Origin: Coturnix japonica | Lineage: Eukaryota; Chordata; Aves; Galliformes; Phasianidae | Reading direction: 5' to 3' | Length of the DNA: 64,000 bases | Assembly (NCBI RefSeq): GCF_001577835.2 | Contig: NC_029536.1 | Coordinates: 3,534,001-3,598,000 of the forward strand | Shown: positions 15,026 to 26,700 of the stretch, piece by piece | Layout: every line of letters begins with the position of its first letter | How positions within the stretch are numbered: the first letter of the stretch is position 1 | Made by a program: the position numbers and the translations under genes | The notes under the pieces: model-generated | What the model saw: the letters and a program-made list of their open reading frames with translations, nothing else | What the model was told of the DNA's origin: nothing | The model's database searches: none

Positions 15026-18000
15026 CTATCTCTTTGGCCAGTGGTGCTTGGAACCCCTGCAAAAGACAGTTACAGAAAGACTTTAAATCTTGCTCTAAAT
15101 CCACCCAAGACTGACAATCTACAATAGCTTACAATGATTCTATTGAGAAAGGGTCACGATGCAGAACCTTTCTGCTTCCAGTGCAGCCCTTGCATGGCAC
15201 AGCTCTTTTATGACTAAAGAATTCACAAGAATCAAGCCCAGGAAGCTGAACATTAACTATATTCAGAACAAGAATATCCATATTTGGCAGTACTGTTATT
15301 TGTCTTCCCTCCGAACAAGACAAATGTCCTCCCCACCTCTGTCTATCTTTGAGGCCAGGGGAAGCGACTCCCACATCTACTAACACAAACTTTTACCCCA
15401 ACATTTCCAACTTTCCACCCAGAATTGTCTTTTATTTGCATTAATCCTAAGCTTTTCCTTTTTTTTCCCCCTCTAAACTGACATCATGCTGCCAAATGGA
15501 CATAAGTAGCTGTTATGCAACTGCTTCCCATTAAACGTGCTTAAGCTCCCCCAGCAGCAGAGCACAATTGCTGTGTTCTGCCCGTGGCTCTGGGGCACAG
15601 GAATGGAAACACTGCCCCGTGATGAGAGCAGGCTGACAACACACCTATCAGCTTTCCCTGCCAGGTAGGACATGCTTCGGTTTCCAGCCGGTTGTTGAAG
15701 TTTGTTAGCTCCAGCAAATTTCTGCATGGAAGAGAAAGAACAATACTGTGAAGAGCAGACAAATACGGTCTATTCCACATGACGCACGTCCTGTCAGGAC
15801 CCTCCTACCTCAAGAAACACTGTTTACACTGTGGGCTTTATGCTTTATGACTTATGTATATGCATGTGCACTGAATTCACTCGAACACATGCTGTTCTGC
15901 TGGTCTAACCACAACACGATAGCCATAATATCCCATGTACCCACCCAGACAGGGAATCCTAAAGGTCTAAAACTTTATTCTCCTACATTCAACTGTTAAA
16001 CTGTTTTGTTGGCTTTTTTCCCTTTTGAAATGAAGTTTCCAATGACACAGCAAATTGTGCAGAAAACTCTATTCTCAAACCACCAGGCATAAACCTGTTC
16101 TGATCCTAACATATGATTTTAAATGAGTACCTAAGAGGCTTCCTGGAACCATTTGCCCTTCAGTTAAATACAGAAGAAGGCAACACGTACAGGAAAGAGG
16201 CTGAAATGCAAGAAATGAGCTTTGGAAATTAATTGGTGCCCGGGCACCCAATGAATTCACAGATGGGCACCTATTATTTCATGCCTGAATGCCCACTGAC
16301 GTCACGTCTCAGATGCTCCATACGTGAGCACTGCATATAGCAAGCCAACTCTGCCAGAGTGATCTGTTCAGGAGCGGCACAAGAACTCTCCTCTGCTGTC
16401 CACTGACTGTTGTTCCCTTCATTTTCCCAATCAGTGATGAGAAGTTTAAGTTAATTAGCAATAAATTAAATCAGGAAAAAATTCCTTCCCTCAGTGGAGA
16501 ATGTGGGCAACACTTGGATGTACAAAGGCCACAACTGGAGTGACTTTGAGATTCTGGGGTGCCTTGAATTTAGTATTGCAATGTGAGGTAGCCTAAATGA
16601 TGTGCTGTATGCAGGAGGGTGTAGCTGTGAACAAACTATAAAAGGGTGAGAAACAATGGAAGAGTGTGAGGGCCCCAAGAAAGCTCCTCCTGACCAAGAT
16701 GAAGCTGTAATACAAGGCATGAGTTTGTGACTGGAAGCTGCACGTCAGCACCAAGTTGTGAGGGAATATTCGGCAGATCCCGGAAGAGTTCTCTTTTCCA
16801 GCAAAAAACCCTTTCCCAACAATTCCCCAGCTGGGTACACACCATCACCAACAGTTCTGTTACTTCTTTCATGACATGTCTGTACCTTGCCTGTGTGAAC
16901 TTGTCTGGCAGGATCAAACTGTACTGACTGCTTCGATTTGCTGCTTCCTATGGGAAAGAAGAGAGAAGCCGTCACTAAACACTGCTAGGAAGAAAACTGC
17001 TCTTCATGGTGTATCTCTGATGGTAAGGGGGTTTCACTGCGGTCTCCCAAGCTAAAAAACCAGAACAGTCACTGCAGGACATAAGAAGCTTCTGAATAGA
17101 TGCGTTATGAGGAGCTCCATCTCCTTTAACTTCTAGTTTCTTGGGCCCAATTAAATCAATGACTTTCTCTGCTGAGAAGCAAACAACGAATCCACAAACC
17201 CCCCACCTGTTCCCAAGTTTTGTTTCCAAGCCAGAAAAAGGATGCTACACTATGCATACCCCAGGCCAATTTCTTTTCATATTACCCCGCTGCAAGGTAA
17301 GTGCATTTTAGCCATTTGTACGGCCTTGGCACCTAGATTCACACAGCCTTCTCAGGGCTCAGCTGGCAACGTTTTCCACAGCCTGCAGCGCTGGAGCTGA
17401 GATCCAGATCTTACCCGCAAACACTTTGAAGTTGAACTTGCTGTAATCAAAGGGGGTAAACTGCTTCGGTGCTTCCAGCTCCTCTGGTTGCTGGGAGGCT
17501 TTTGGCCGTTTCTTCTCTGGTTTTGGCAGTTCTGTTCCTGTTTCACTCATGACTCTCTCCCTCTTCCTATTTGCTTGTTCCTGCTGTATAAACGACCCAC
17601 AGAATGGAAGCAAGTTCAGGACAGTGATATATCTCTGTGCAGGCATGAGCACCAGCATGCTGATGAGCTGTTGGTGGACCTGGGCTTGTGACAGCTAGGG
17701 GCTGTCTGTGGCAATTACAGCGGGGAGGGAAAGCACTGCATTCTTCTTTGGGACCAAACCACTTCCCTTCCCTTCCTTCCACCCCTCAGTGCAGGCACAT
17801 CTCAGATGAAAAGCCAAACCATCATTTCATGGGATATTTGAGGCTGAGATCTGCTGTCACCCCACAGGCAAGCAAGGAGCAGCGGAGCTGCAGGAGCACA
17901 ACACATCCCTTTCTGAAGACAGGGAGGGATGTGAAGATTTGCAGAGCACAGCTGCCAGGGGCTTGTTGCTGCACATAAGGGAGAACCACAGACAGGCTGG

Positions 18001-20736
18001 AAGAATGAAATTCAGTGACATACCATAGCTTGCTGACGAACAGACACAACGTTTTCTGTTGCTTCTTTGTATACCTTCTGTGCCTGGTCACGAGCAGCTA
18101 GACACAAACAAACGTTACTGTAGGAAGCAGGACTAAATTAGCCCCGAAATTAGAAAGTCACCGGGAAAAGCAGACACACTGAGGAGAAAAAGGGCTGTAC
18201 CTGCCTGCTGGGCTGCTTTCTTTTTTGCTTCATCCCTAGATTCCTTCTGTACTTGTGTCTTACTCATCAACTTCCATCGATTGCTGATCTGCAAAGAAAA
18301 AAAAATTACCTGGCATCATTTTCTTTGAAGTTTTATGGCAAAAGGGAGTTTATAAACTTGCTACCACATGCTGGTCTTCATTAAGAGGACAAAAGATCAA
18401 ATTGGATTGTAAAAGAGATTAAGATCTGCTGCACCAAGTAAAGTAAAAACTACAGGCTTTAAAAGTTCTGGGCTACAAACAAGCCCAATGAGAACAAAGG
18501 CAGACGCAGACTTCAGAGGTAGTTTGTAGCTTCAACAGACCCAGACTACAGAGCAGAATGTCTCCAATCTCTAGTTCTTTGAAGGATAGGAATGCTACTC
18601 AAACAATGAGGTACTGATTTAGAAACACATCACGTTTCTTCAAGTTTATACTCTTTTTCTAAGGAAAAAAAGACCCACAAACATATATTGCTGGGGCTCC
18701 TGAAAGAAAATAGTCTAATTGTTTGTTTCTCTTCTGGTAACTGGCAGGAAATTTTAACTGAAGTCTTACTTCATAAATTTTGGACGATGGGTCAAACTTC
18801 GCAGACTGTGAGACATAGGCAGGATTCTGTTCTGAAGGCAAATACTGCAGAGAAGGGAAAAAAAGCATTTGTCTTTAAATACAGCACGTGCTATTAGCGC
18901 TGTCAACTCTTTGCTACAATGCTATTTTAAATGTTCCAAACCAAATTCATGTGTAAGAAACTCTTACAGGAAGATCATCTTTTGGGAAAATCAGAGTTAC
19001 CACAGCTAGAGCCAACATCATTAAAGGAAAAACAATTAAACCCAACCAAACACACAAAACAAAACCTCCAACCACACAGCAGTTGTTTGTATACTGCATC
19101 CCAGTAATCTGCTGCTCCGTATCTGTTACAAAGTATTCTATTGTTCTTCATTAGAAGAGTAAAATCAGCTCGCTAATTTCAGCCACAGAGATGAAAACTA
19201 AGGAAACCTCAGGCTCGATAAACAAAAAACACTACGAGAGGACTGTTTCCTATAGACACAACTCAATATGTTTAGAGAACACTTCCACACATTTGTGCTG
19301 TGCAAAGACCACCTCCCAGTCCCAGCAGAGCTGTCACTATACCAAGGCCTGTAATGCAGCCTCGAAAAACAGCACAGAGCATCCTTCCTTTGCACGGGGT
19401 GGTTTATCAACATCACTGCAAATATATATTGGGTTTTATCCCACTCTGAATTTTACCATTCTAAATGGATTCTCAAAGGACTCCATTATACGCTGAGCTT
19501 TCTTCTGTGCAGTTGTTAAAACCTTCTCATTTCCTTCATCTTCATCACATTCCTACAAAAATACAGGGAAGAAACATTTACACAAATCACTGAAGAATTA
19601 ATTTGCTGGCCTCCCAACCTTACTGTCTTGGTTATATCACATGCTTGACAAGATATCAGAAGCATTTCCATGCAGACCCCACCCCACTATTTCTTACACT
19701 ACTACTACACATCTATACCACATTAAATATGTTTTCTAACACTTGAATGCTGGCTCTACCGCAGACAGTGCTTACACTGAATATGCTGACAGTGGCAGTA
19801 GCAACAAGGCATGCTGACTCTGGCTGAACACCCTGAATATTCATCGTTGTCTCACTGTCTGAAAAGAGAGAATCACGTTCCAAGACTGGTGCAGATGTAG
19901 ATTCTACATGAAAATTGAAAAGAAGATGATTTCTTTATTAGATATATGTATATTGTACTGGTTTCTTTTTCATGCAATAAGATTCCACTGACAATTTCTT
20001 CAGCACTGCTTATCTTCCCCCTATCAAAGCCACATACTGTCACATCTATCTCATAAATCCAAATTACCTAAAGCAGAATTATTCTGAAAATCATCCATAG
20101 GAATCCGGGAACTGTCGTGTGGTCCAAAGAAGGTATTCTCCAGCCTCTGCAGAAAGGTTCAAATGGCAAACACCATTAGTACACTATGAATCCTTATGAT
20201 TTCAGATACTGCAGAGATACATCACAGAAAATTCAAAGGGTGACATTCAGAGATTGAGCATTTTTCAAGTAACTCACCTGCCAGAGCACAATGCACCTGG
20301 CATCAAAAGGGGGTTCAAGCAAAAACCCAGCAGCTAATGGAGGTGCTGTACTTTTAAAGCAGGAGGATAAATGAGTCAGCCTCAGAAGCCCATCTGAGAC
20401 TTCCTTTCACAAGGACCTACCACTACAGACTGACACACACGCAAATGCCTGTCATCTAGAGTGTCTGCTGATGAAACCTTCAGTGCTGTTATAATGGTGA
20501 TTTGTAAAATACCAATTTGCAGCTGCTGATGTTTTGGGTCTAGCACAGAAATCCAACACCAACATAAAGCGGAGAGATCTATAAAATGGACTAGAATAAA
20601 CAATTTACTGGAAGCTAGAACGTAGCTATGTTGGTTTTTTTCCCATGCTTAAGATGCAAGGAGACCAATATTATGCAAACACTACCTCAGAGTTGGAGAG
20701 ATATGTCCTTTTCTTGACTGTCGAAGCAATCTCCGA
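15026..20736 (-). CDS. EXOSC10: EXOSC10 exons 15-25: C-terminal tail
   Basis: Exon coordinates: 20686-20736, 20068-20146, 19776-19903, 19457-19552, 18770-18844, 18201-18288, 18024-18097, 17415-17580, 16886-16947, 15645-15721, 15026-15056. Anchors are [104 protein letters not shown] and [15 protein letters not shown]. The last exon codes only GSKHHWPKR and stop; the human end is GFRYNWPQR, so the W-P-x-R core agrees. Exon 17 ([18 protein letters not shown] and following) is poorly conserved. The exon 22 acceptor is a tandem CAGCAG. Confidence 0.92.
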
Positions 20737-23700
20737 CTAGAATGGGAGAGAAAGAAAGTCAGTTAATTGCACCTGCCCTATTTCTTCTAGGTTGGCTTCT
20801 CTTCTGATGTTTTCCATACATATATTACAAGCTGCTGGGTTAATAAAACTACATTCTTTCCTATTTTCCTGCAGTGTTTGCACATGGATACTTGCACAGA
20901 AAGCTAACGGTCATGCTCACAAACAGCCTTGTTTCACCCAAGGAAGAAGGCTGTACTAATACCAACACACTGAAAATGGATTATATCTAATGAATTTCTT
21001 AAATCTAGAGTTGTTTATTTCTTCATCACAATCGAATAAGATTTATGAATCCATTTACATGGCCTGCAAGTTCCACAAGGTGCAGTTGTTTCTCACAGGT
21101 CAATGTAAAGCATGATATAAAGATAAGCTGCTGCATGGGCAACCACACTGTGCTCAGTAATGCCTTGTGCAACATACAGCTCACCCTCACAGGTCATCGT
21201 TCAGCCCCAGTACCTGCCTTAAGAAATGCAAGTGATGACTCCCATGTGACACGAACTACTCCTACCTTGAGAAGAGGCATCTCTCGGGCCTGCTGAATGA
21301 GAAGATGCAGTTCATTAATCTGCTGGCGAACTAGCGGTGGGACTGGATTGCAGCAAGCAATGATACCCTGGGGCTCTCTAAAGAGAGATGAGAAAAATTC
21401 AGTGTGCTGTATTTATGGCTCATACGTTAAGCCTTTGCATTCAAAGGATGTGCAAGTGGACATAACCGCAGGCCTGGCTGTGACAGAACAAGACATATCA
21501 GACCAACCTGTCAGTATATTCTCAGTGATGAAATTTTTTGCTGTGCTCAATTTGTGCAGGTAAGGAGAACCCACCAACACAGCTCTGGACTCACTCCTTC
21601 CACCATGGTCTGGCTGTAACATTCTTCTTTTTTTACCCTTTTCAGTGTTTGTCTACTGAAGCTGCGTCCAACCATGGACTTGCACTTAAAAGGGCATTTT
21701 TATCATTCTCAGGTGTGAAACATTAGATGACGAGTGTGTCAAGTGTTCGAGAAAAGAAAAAAGGTGGATAAATTGGGTTTTGAAAGAGATCTGTCCCCAC
21801 TCAACTCCCACTGGGAACCAAAAAAACAAACGTTATAGGGGAATTCTATTCTCTCTTGTTCTGTAATAATGTAGGAATCTCAGGGGCAGAAGTGTGATAT
21901 ACAGCAACACAAGGGAATGTATCAGTGCAGTAGAATCATAGATATGTATTTCTGAGAAGAGATTTGGAGCTTCTGGGGGAAAACCAGAATTTAGTTCTAC
22001 AACAAACATGAAGAACTACATAGAAAAGCTGTACTGACAGCTGGAAGGAAGGAACTAACTACAAAAGAAATCACGCATTGGGAAACACTCTGGTAGGTGT
22101 ATCAAAGTCAAACGAGACTCTTCAAGGATGAGCAAAACTTACTTGGGCAGCTCCTCTGCTATCTTCAATAACATATGATTTGGTAGCACGTATCTATAAC
22201 ACAAAGAGGCAGTGTGATGTAACACAATGTGAAGAACACATAAAAATACCTTCCAAGTACACAAGTCCGCCCCAGTTTGCAGTGCTTGAAGACAAAAGTC
22301 AATTAAGAAGAAATTAAGCAGGGCTGGTCTAGATATGCATAAGAATTTACTTCAAACATAATCACGCTTCTGTTCTACATGCAAAAAGCAGCCTGAAGCA
22401 GTACACTGATTTCTACAGGTAACAGAGTGGCTCCCCCTCAGGGGTGGGAGCACAATCCAACACTCAGCTGCAGTTGAAGACAGCATCTGTAACAAAAGCC
22501 TTCCTACCCTATACTCTCATCTTCCTGACGTGCTGTCTTGTCTCTCCATGCGAACAGCAACCTAAATGCTGCCAGCTGCTGCGTGTTGAGATGCTTTTTC
22601 TGCCTCCTGTAGAGCTCAAGGTAGGATTCATCCGAAAAGAGGGGCTTGATATATTTCTGGACAGGAAAAAAAAGAAAGACTTGTGATCAGTTATCAGATG
22701 ACAAATGAAGTAATGGTTAGAGGACCTGATATCCTGGTAAGCCTGTGCTCTGATCCAGGTAATCCAATCAGATGGAGCTTTACCTTCAGGCAGATGTCTC
22801 TGCTGCGCTGCCACACAACCTTCAGCTGAGTGGGCTGCTCGTTGCCTCTCTCCCACAGTGCCTCCCTCATTTTATCGTAAATGTAGAGCAAGTAGTGAGT
22901 GTCATCACGGGCATACTGAATCATTTCCTCGGGCAAAGGGCTAGAAAAAGAGCCAAAATTACACTAATGCATTTCAGGTGCCTCCCACCAGTTATTTTTC
23001 CTTTGCAGCACACATTAGGGCAAACTGCATCTAAAACATACTAACAGTAAATCCTTCCTTTTCCTTCCTGAAGGACTTGTTGGGCAACAACAATAACACA
23101 CTGCACTCATCTTATTCAGATGACATCCTGTTCAGATGGATACCGTGACTGCTGTGTAGTTAAGCCAGACAGAAGTGCCTGCTATGGCACTAGTCAAGAC
23201 CCTTGTCTTTCTTCAGAGCTGACAAACTAAATCTGGGACCTCTGTGGTGTGCAGCTGATCCCCATAGCCAGGCTCACAGCACACTGCTCTATCTACCATG
23301 GGTGACCAAACATTTTTGTGGGGACGCTGACTTTCTCTGCAATACTGCAGTAGTTCAGCACTGTTCCCAAGAAACGAGCTTCCCAGAGCTTTTCATTAAA
23401 CAATATTCCCACACCTTCCCCAAATAACTCAATTTCTGAAGAGACACAGAAGAATACAGCACTTAAAAAAACTTAAACCAGTTACAGGTAAACGCTGTGC
23501 CTGTTTGCTTTGAGAGTAACCTACAGCTGCAGGGCTTGCAATTAGAAACAAGCTCCTACCCTAACAACAGAAACAAGGGTAAGTGCTACCTTGCAGCTCA
23601 GCCCCTCTAAGGAGTCAATTTTTACCGTATCCTCCAGTCAGCCAACTGGTACTGCTTGTCAGCATCCACGCTGCAATACAGCTTCAGCAAGTGGTCCAAA

Positions 23701-26700
23701 GAGTGCTTGCCAAGATTGAGAAGACGAGCAGCTTGGTGAGTATCAAACATGTTCACCAAGTACAGGCCAAAGTCTTTCTGCAGCCACTCCACATCTGAAT
23801 CAGCACCGTGCAGGACCTTGTAAAGCAAAAGAAATTGAGGATAACATGAAGAACATTTCTACTACAGGCTGTCAGTGCTGTGGGGTCTCATTTATCTAGG
23901 ATCAGACTTCTTTTTTGCTCTGACTTTCACCATTAAGTGCAGGACTACCAAAAAATCAAACAAAAATACAACAGCAACAACAACAAATTAAACCAAACAG
24001 AACAAGAATCACCAAAATCAAACAAAAACCACCAAGGAATTCTGGTGAATATGGCAACTGACCTTCACAATTGCTGGGTCTGTGAAGGTCTCATTGAGAA
24101 TGCTCATGTCACTGCGCAGCTCCAGCGTATCGATAATGAAGTCTTCTGTTCGAGTGGAAATCTGCATCAGACATGTCAAGCCCAGGAAACTCCGGTAGGA
24201 ATGGTGCTGAAAAACATGAAGAGAAATATTAATTAGGATCGGCTGCAGGTTAAGACTACAAAACAAACACAGTCCAAATGAAGGAAGAAAAATGAACAGA
24301 GATCTTCTCAAAGCCAAGATAATCAGAGCACTCACTAATGCAGCACACAGCATGGGCAAAACTAAAAACAAATTCAGTATGAAGCGTGCAGCCATCACTA
24401 GCACTGCAAAGCTCAAAATACTGCCAATGTTTGTTTCGGGCCTCTAGAAATAGAGATATCTGACAGGTCATGGCCACAAACTAAACGTGTGTAAGAAAGC
24501 ACTAAAAGCAGGATAAAGAGGAGGCTACAAAGCAGCCTAGAAGAACAGAGCAGTTTCCTAGGTTCTAAGAGCATACATGTAACTTTTAAACAGCAAACAC
24601 AAACTGATTACCTCTAAGTCCAGAGCAAACTCTTTACAGTTCATAAGCTTCTCGTTTAGTTCTACCAGCTCATCCAGTGTGGTGATAAAATGACAGGGTG
24701 TTTCCTTGATGGGTCTGTACATCTGGCAGAGGAAACCAGTAGGAATGGTAAGTTCTCTGTCCATTCCTGCTCCAGATCCCCCCCACCCCTCTCCTCAGTT
24801 CTGAAATTCTTCAGGACTGTAAACTTATTGCATCTGCTCATAAATTAATATGGGCACCAACCTGGGGTTCTGGTTTCTGAAGAACTCCATCTGGTGGAGA
24901 AAAATGCTCCAGCTCATACTGGTACGGATGAGCAAACCTATGGAAAGTAGGAAAACAGGCACAAACTAAATTTCAGTCACAAAGGCAACGGACGGAGACT
25001 TCTGAGAGCTAACGGCAGTTTCCCTATTGAGTAATAATTTCATCTCTTGTTAAGGGTTAGGTTTAAAATAACTCCAGATGACTAAAGCAGATCACACACA
25101 ACACAGTGTGCAGACACAAACACATGCAGAGCTGTTACACACAGATGTCATCAGCACAAAGGAACCACACGTTCAGCAGTGCACTCCAAGCACCTCGCTG
25201 CTGGTTTAATTTCTTACATGTCTTGCTCAGTTTGCTGCGTCCTCTGCTGGTGAATGAAGTCTGCCAAAGCAGCTGGGACATCCAAATCTTCAGGGCGTTC
25301 CTTTCGTTCCCGTCCGCTTTTTGTGAGGGCTGAACAACCAACATGGAACAACTGGACCAGGTCCCAGACATTATATGCTCACAGTCTACTAATCTCTCCC
25401 CTCCACCCACCACAGCAGCCTTCCACAGTCACAAAGCATCAAAAACTTATTAATTTAGACCTACAGCTTTTACTTCCAGCTAGATTTGCATCTGCAGCTT
25501 CAGTGATAACCCAGTTAATGGGTCTGAACAGGATGCTGTTAAGAAACATGCAAGGTGGCTCTGCTCGAGAGCTTGGAAAGAGACTGGGAAATCTTCAGAA
25601 AACACTTTCATTCATTCCCGTGCTCTAAACTACATCCACATCAGTGCAGACTCGAGGTGAATCAGCAGCAGAAATGTGACACCTTGCTGAGATGAGATGT
25701 TTCACTGGCAGCTTTGATAAAGGCAGATCTAATCGTGTATCTCCTTTTCTAACTTATTAGGAAAAGGTATCTGTAAAGTCAAGCAGACTTACAGACCAAG
25801 CAACAAAACTCCTCCTGCCAGGGGGACTCTCATGGAAATTCAATGGTGGCAAAGAGAAGCAGCAGAATATCTGTTGGGAACAGATTAGTTACTGTATACC
25901 AACAAAAAGATGTTGTATGCTGACCAAATCTTACACTGCACATACATAAACAATGGAGTCACAGAGCAATCTCATCCAAATAGTCAACATCTGCTCCTGC
26001 TTGCTTTTACAGTCAATATTTCCTCTTCTGGATTGTCAGGACAGATTTGTGTCAAACACTCTCAACTGATTACCCATCAACAACAAAAAAACTTACCTTC
26101 AGCCAATGGTTTCAAAGCATTTGGCTTGATAAAAAGCTTAGGTACAAAGGGAGTGTTGGAATTGTCAATCTTTTCTCGAAACTTAAGCTGTGGGCGAGAG
26201 ATATTCTTGGCATGGAGCAGTCGGAAGGTTTCAGACTTAGATCTTTTGTGGTATTCTCCTGCCTATTAAAAAGAAAGCAAACCAACATGACTTAACAGAC
26301 ATCCAGAGCATCTTCCATTCACTGACCCCAGTACTGCGAGAAAAAGGAGGTGAGTGAGGACATATGAAAAAGTCCAAGGGAACATTTAACTACTAAAATC
26401 CACTGGCAAACTGCAGTACCAGTGCTGGGAAAAAGAGCAGCAGCCTCACCTTGCGGTTCCAGCTGGAAACGATCGTCTGTGGCACCTGCAACCCAGCAGG
26501 AAGGACAGGCTGCTGGTTTTTGTTCACTCCTGCTGCTTCATCCAGTAAAATACCCTAAATTCCAGGAAAAAAACAACAAAAATGAAAATCAAACACCCGC
26601 TCAGTTACTGTACTATGCTAAACATTAAACATAACTGCAAAAGCACTAACAGTAGAATTATTTTAACAAAAAGCACTTGTGGTACCTGAATACCTTATAC

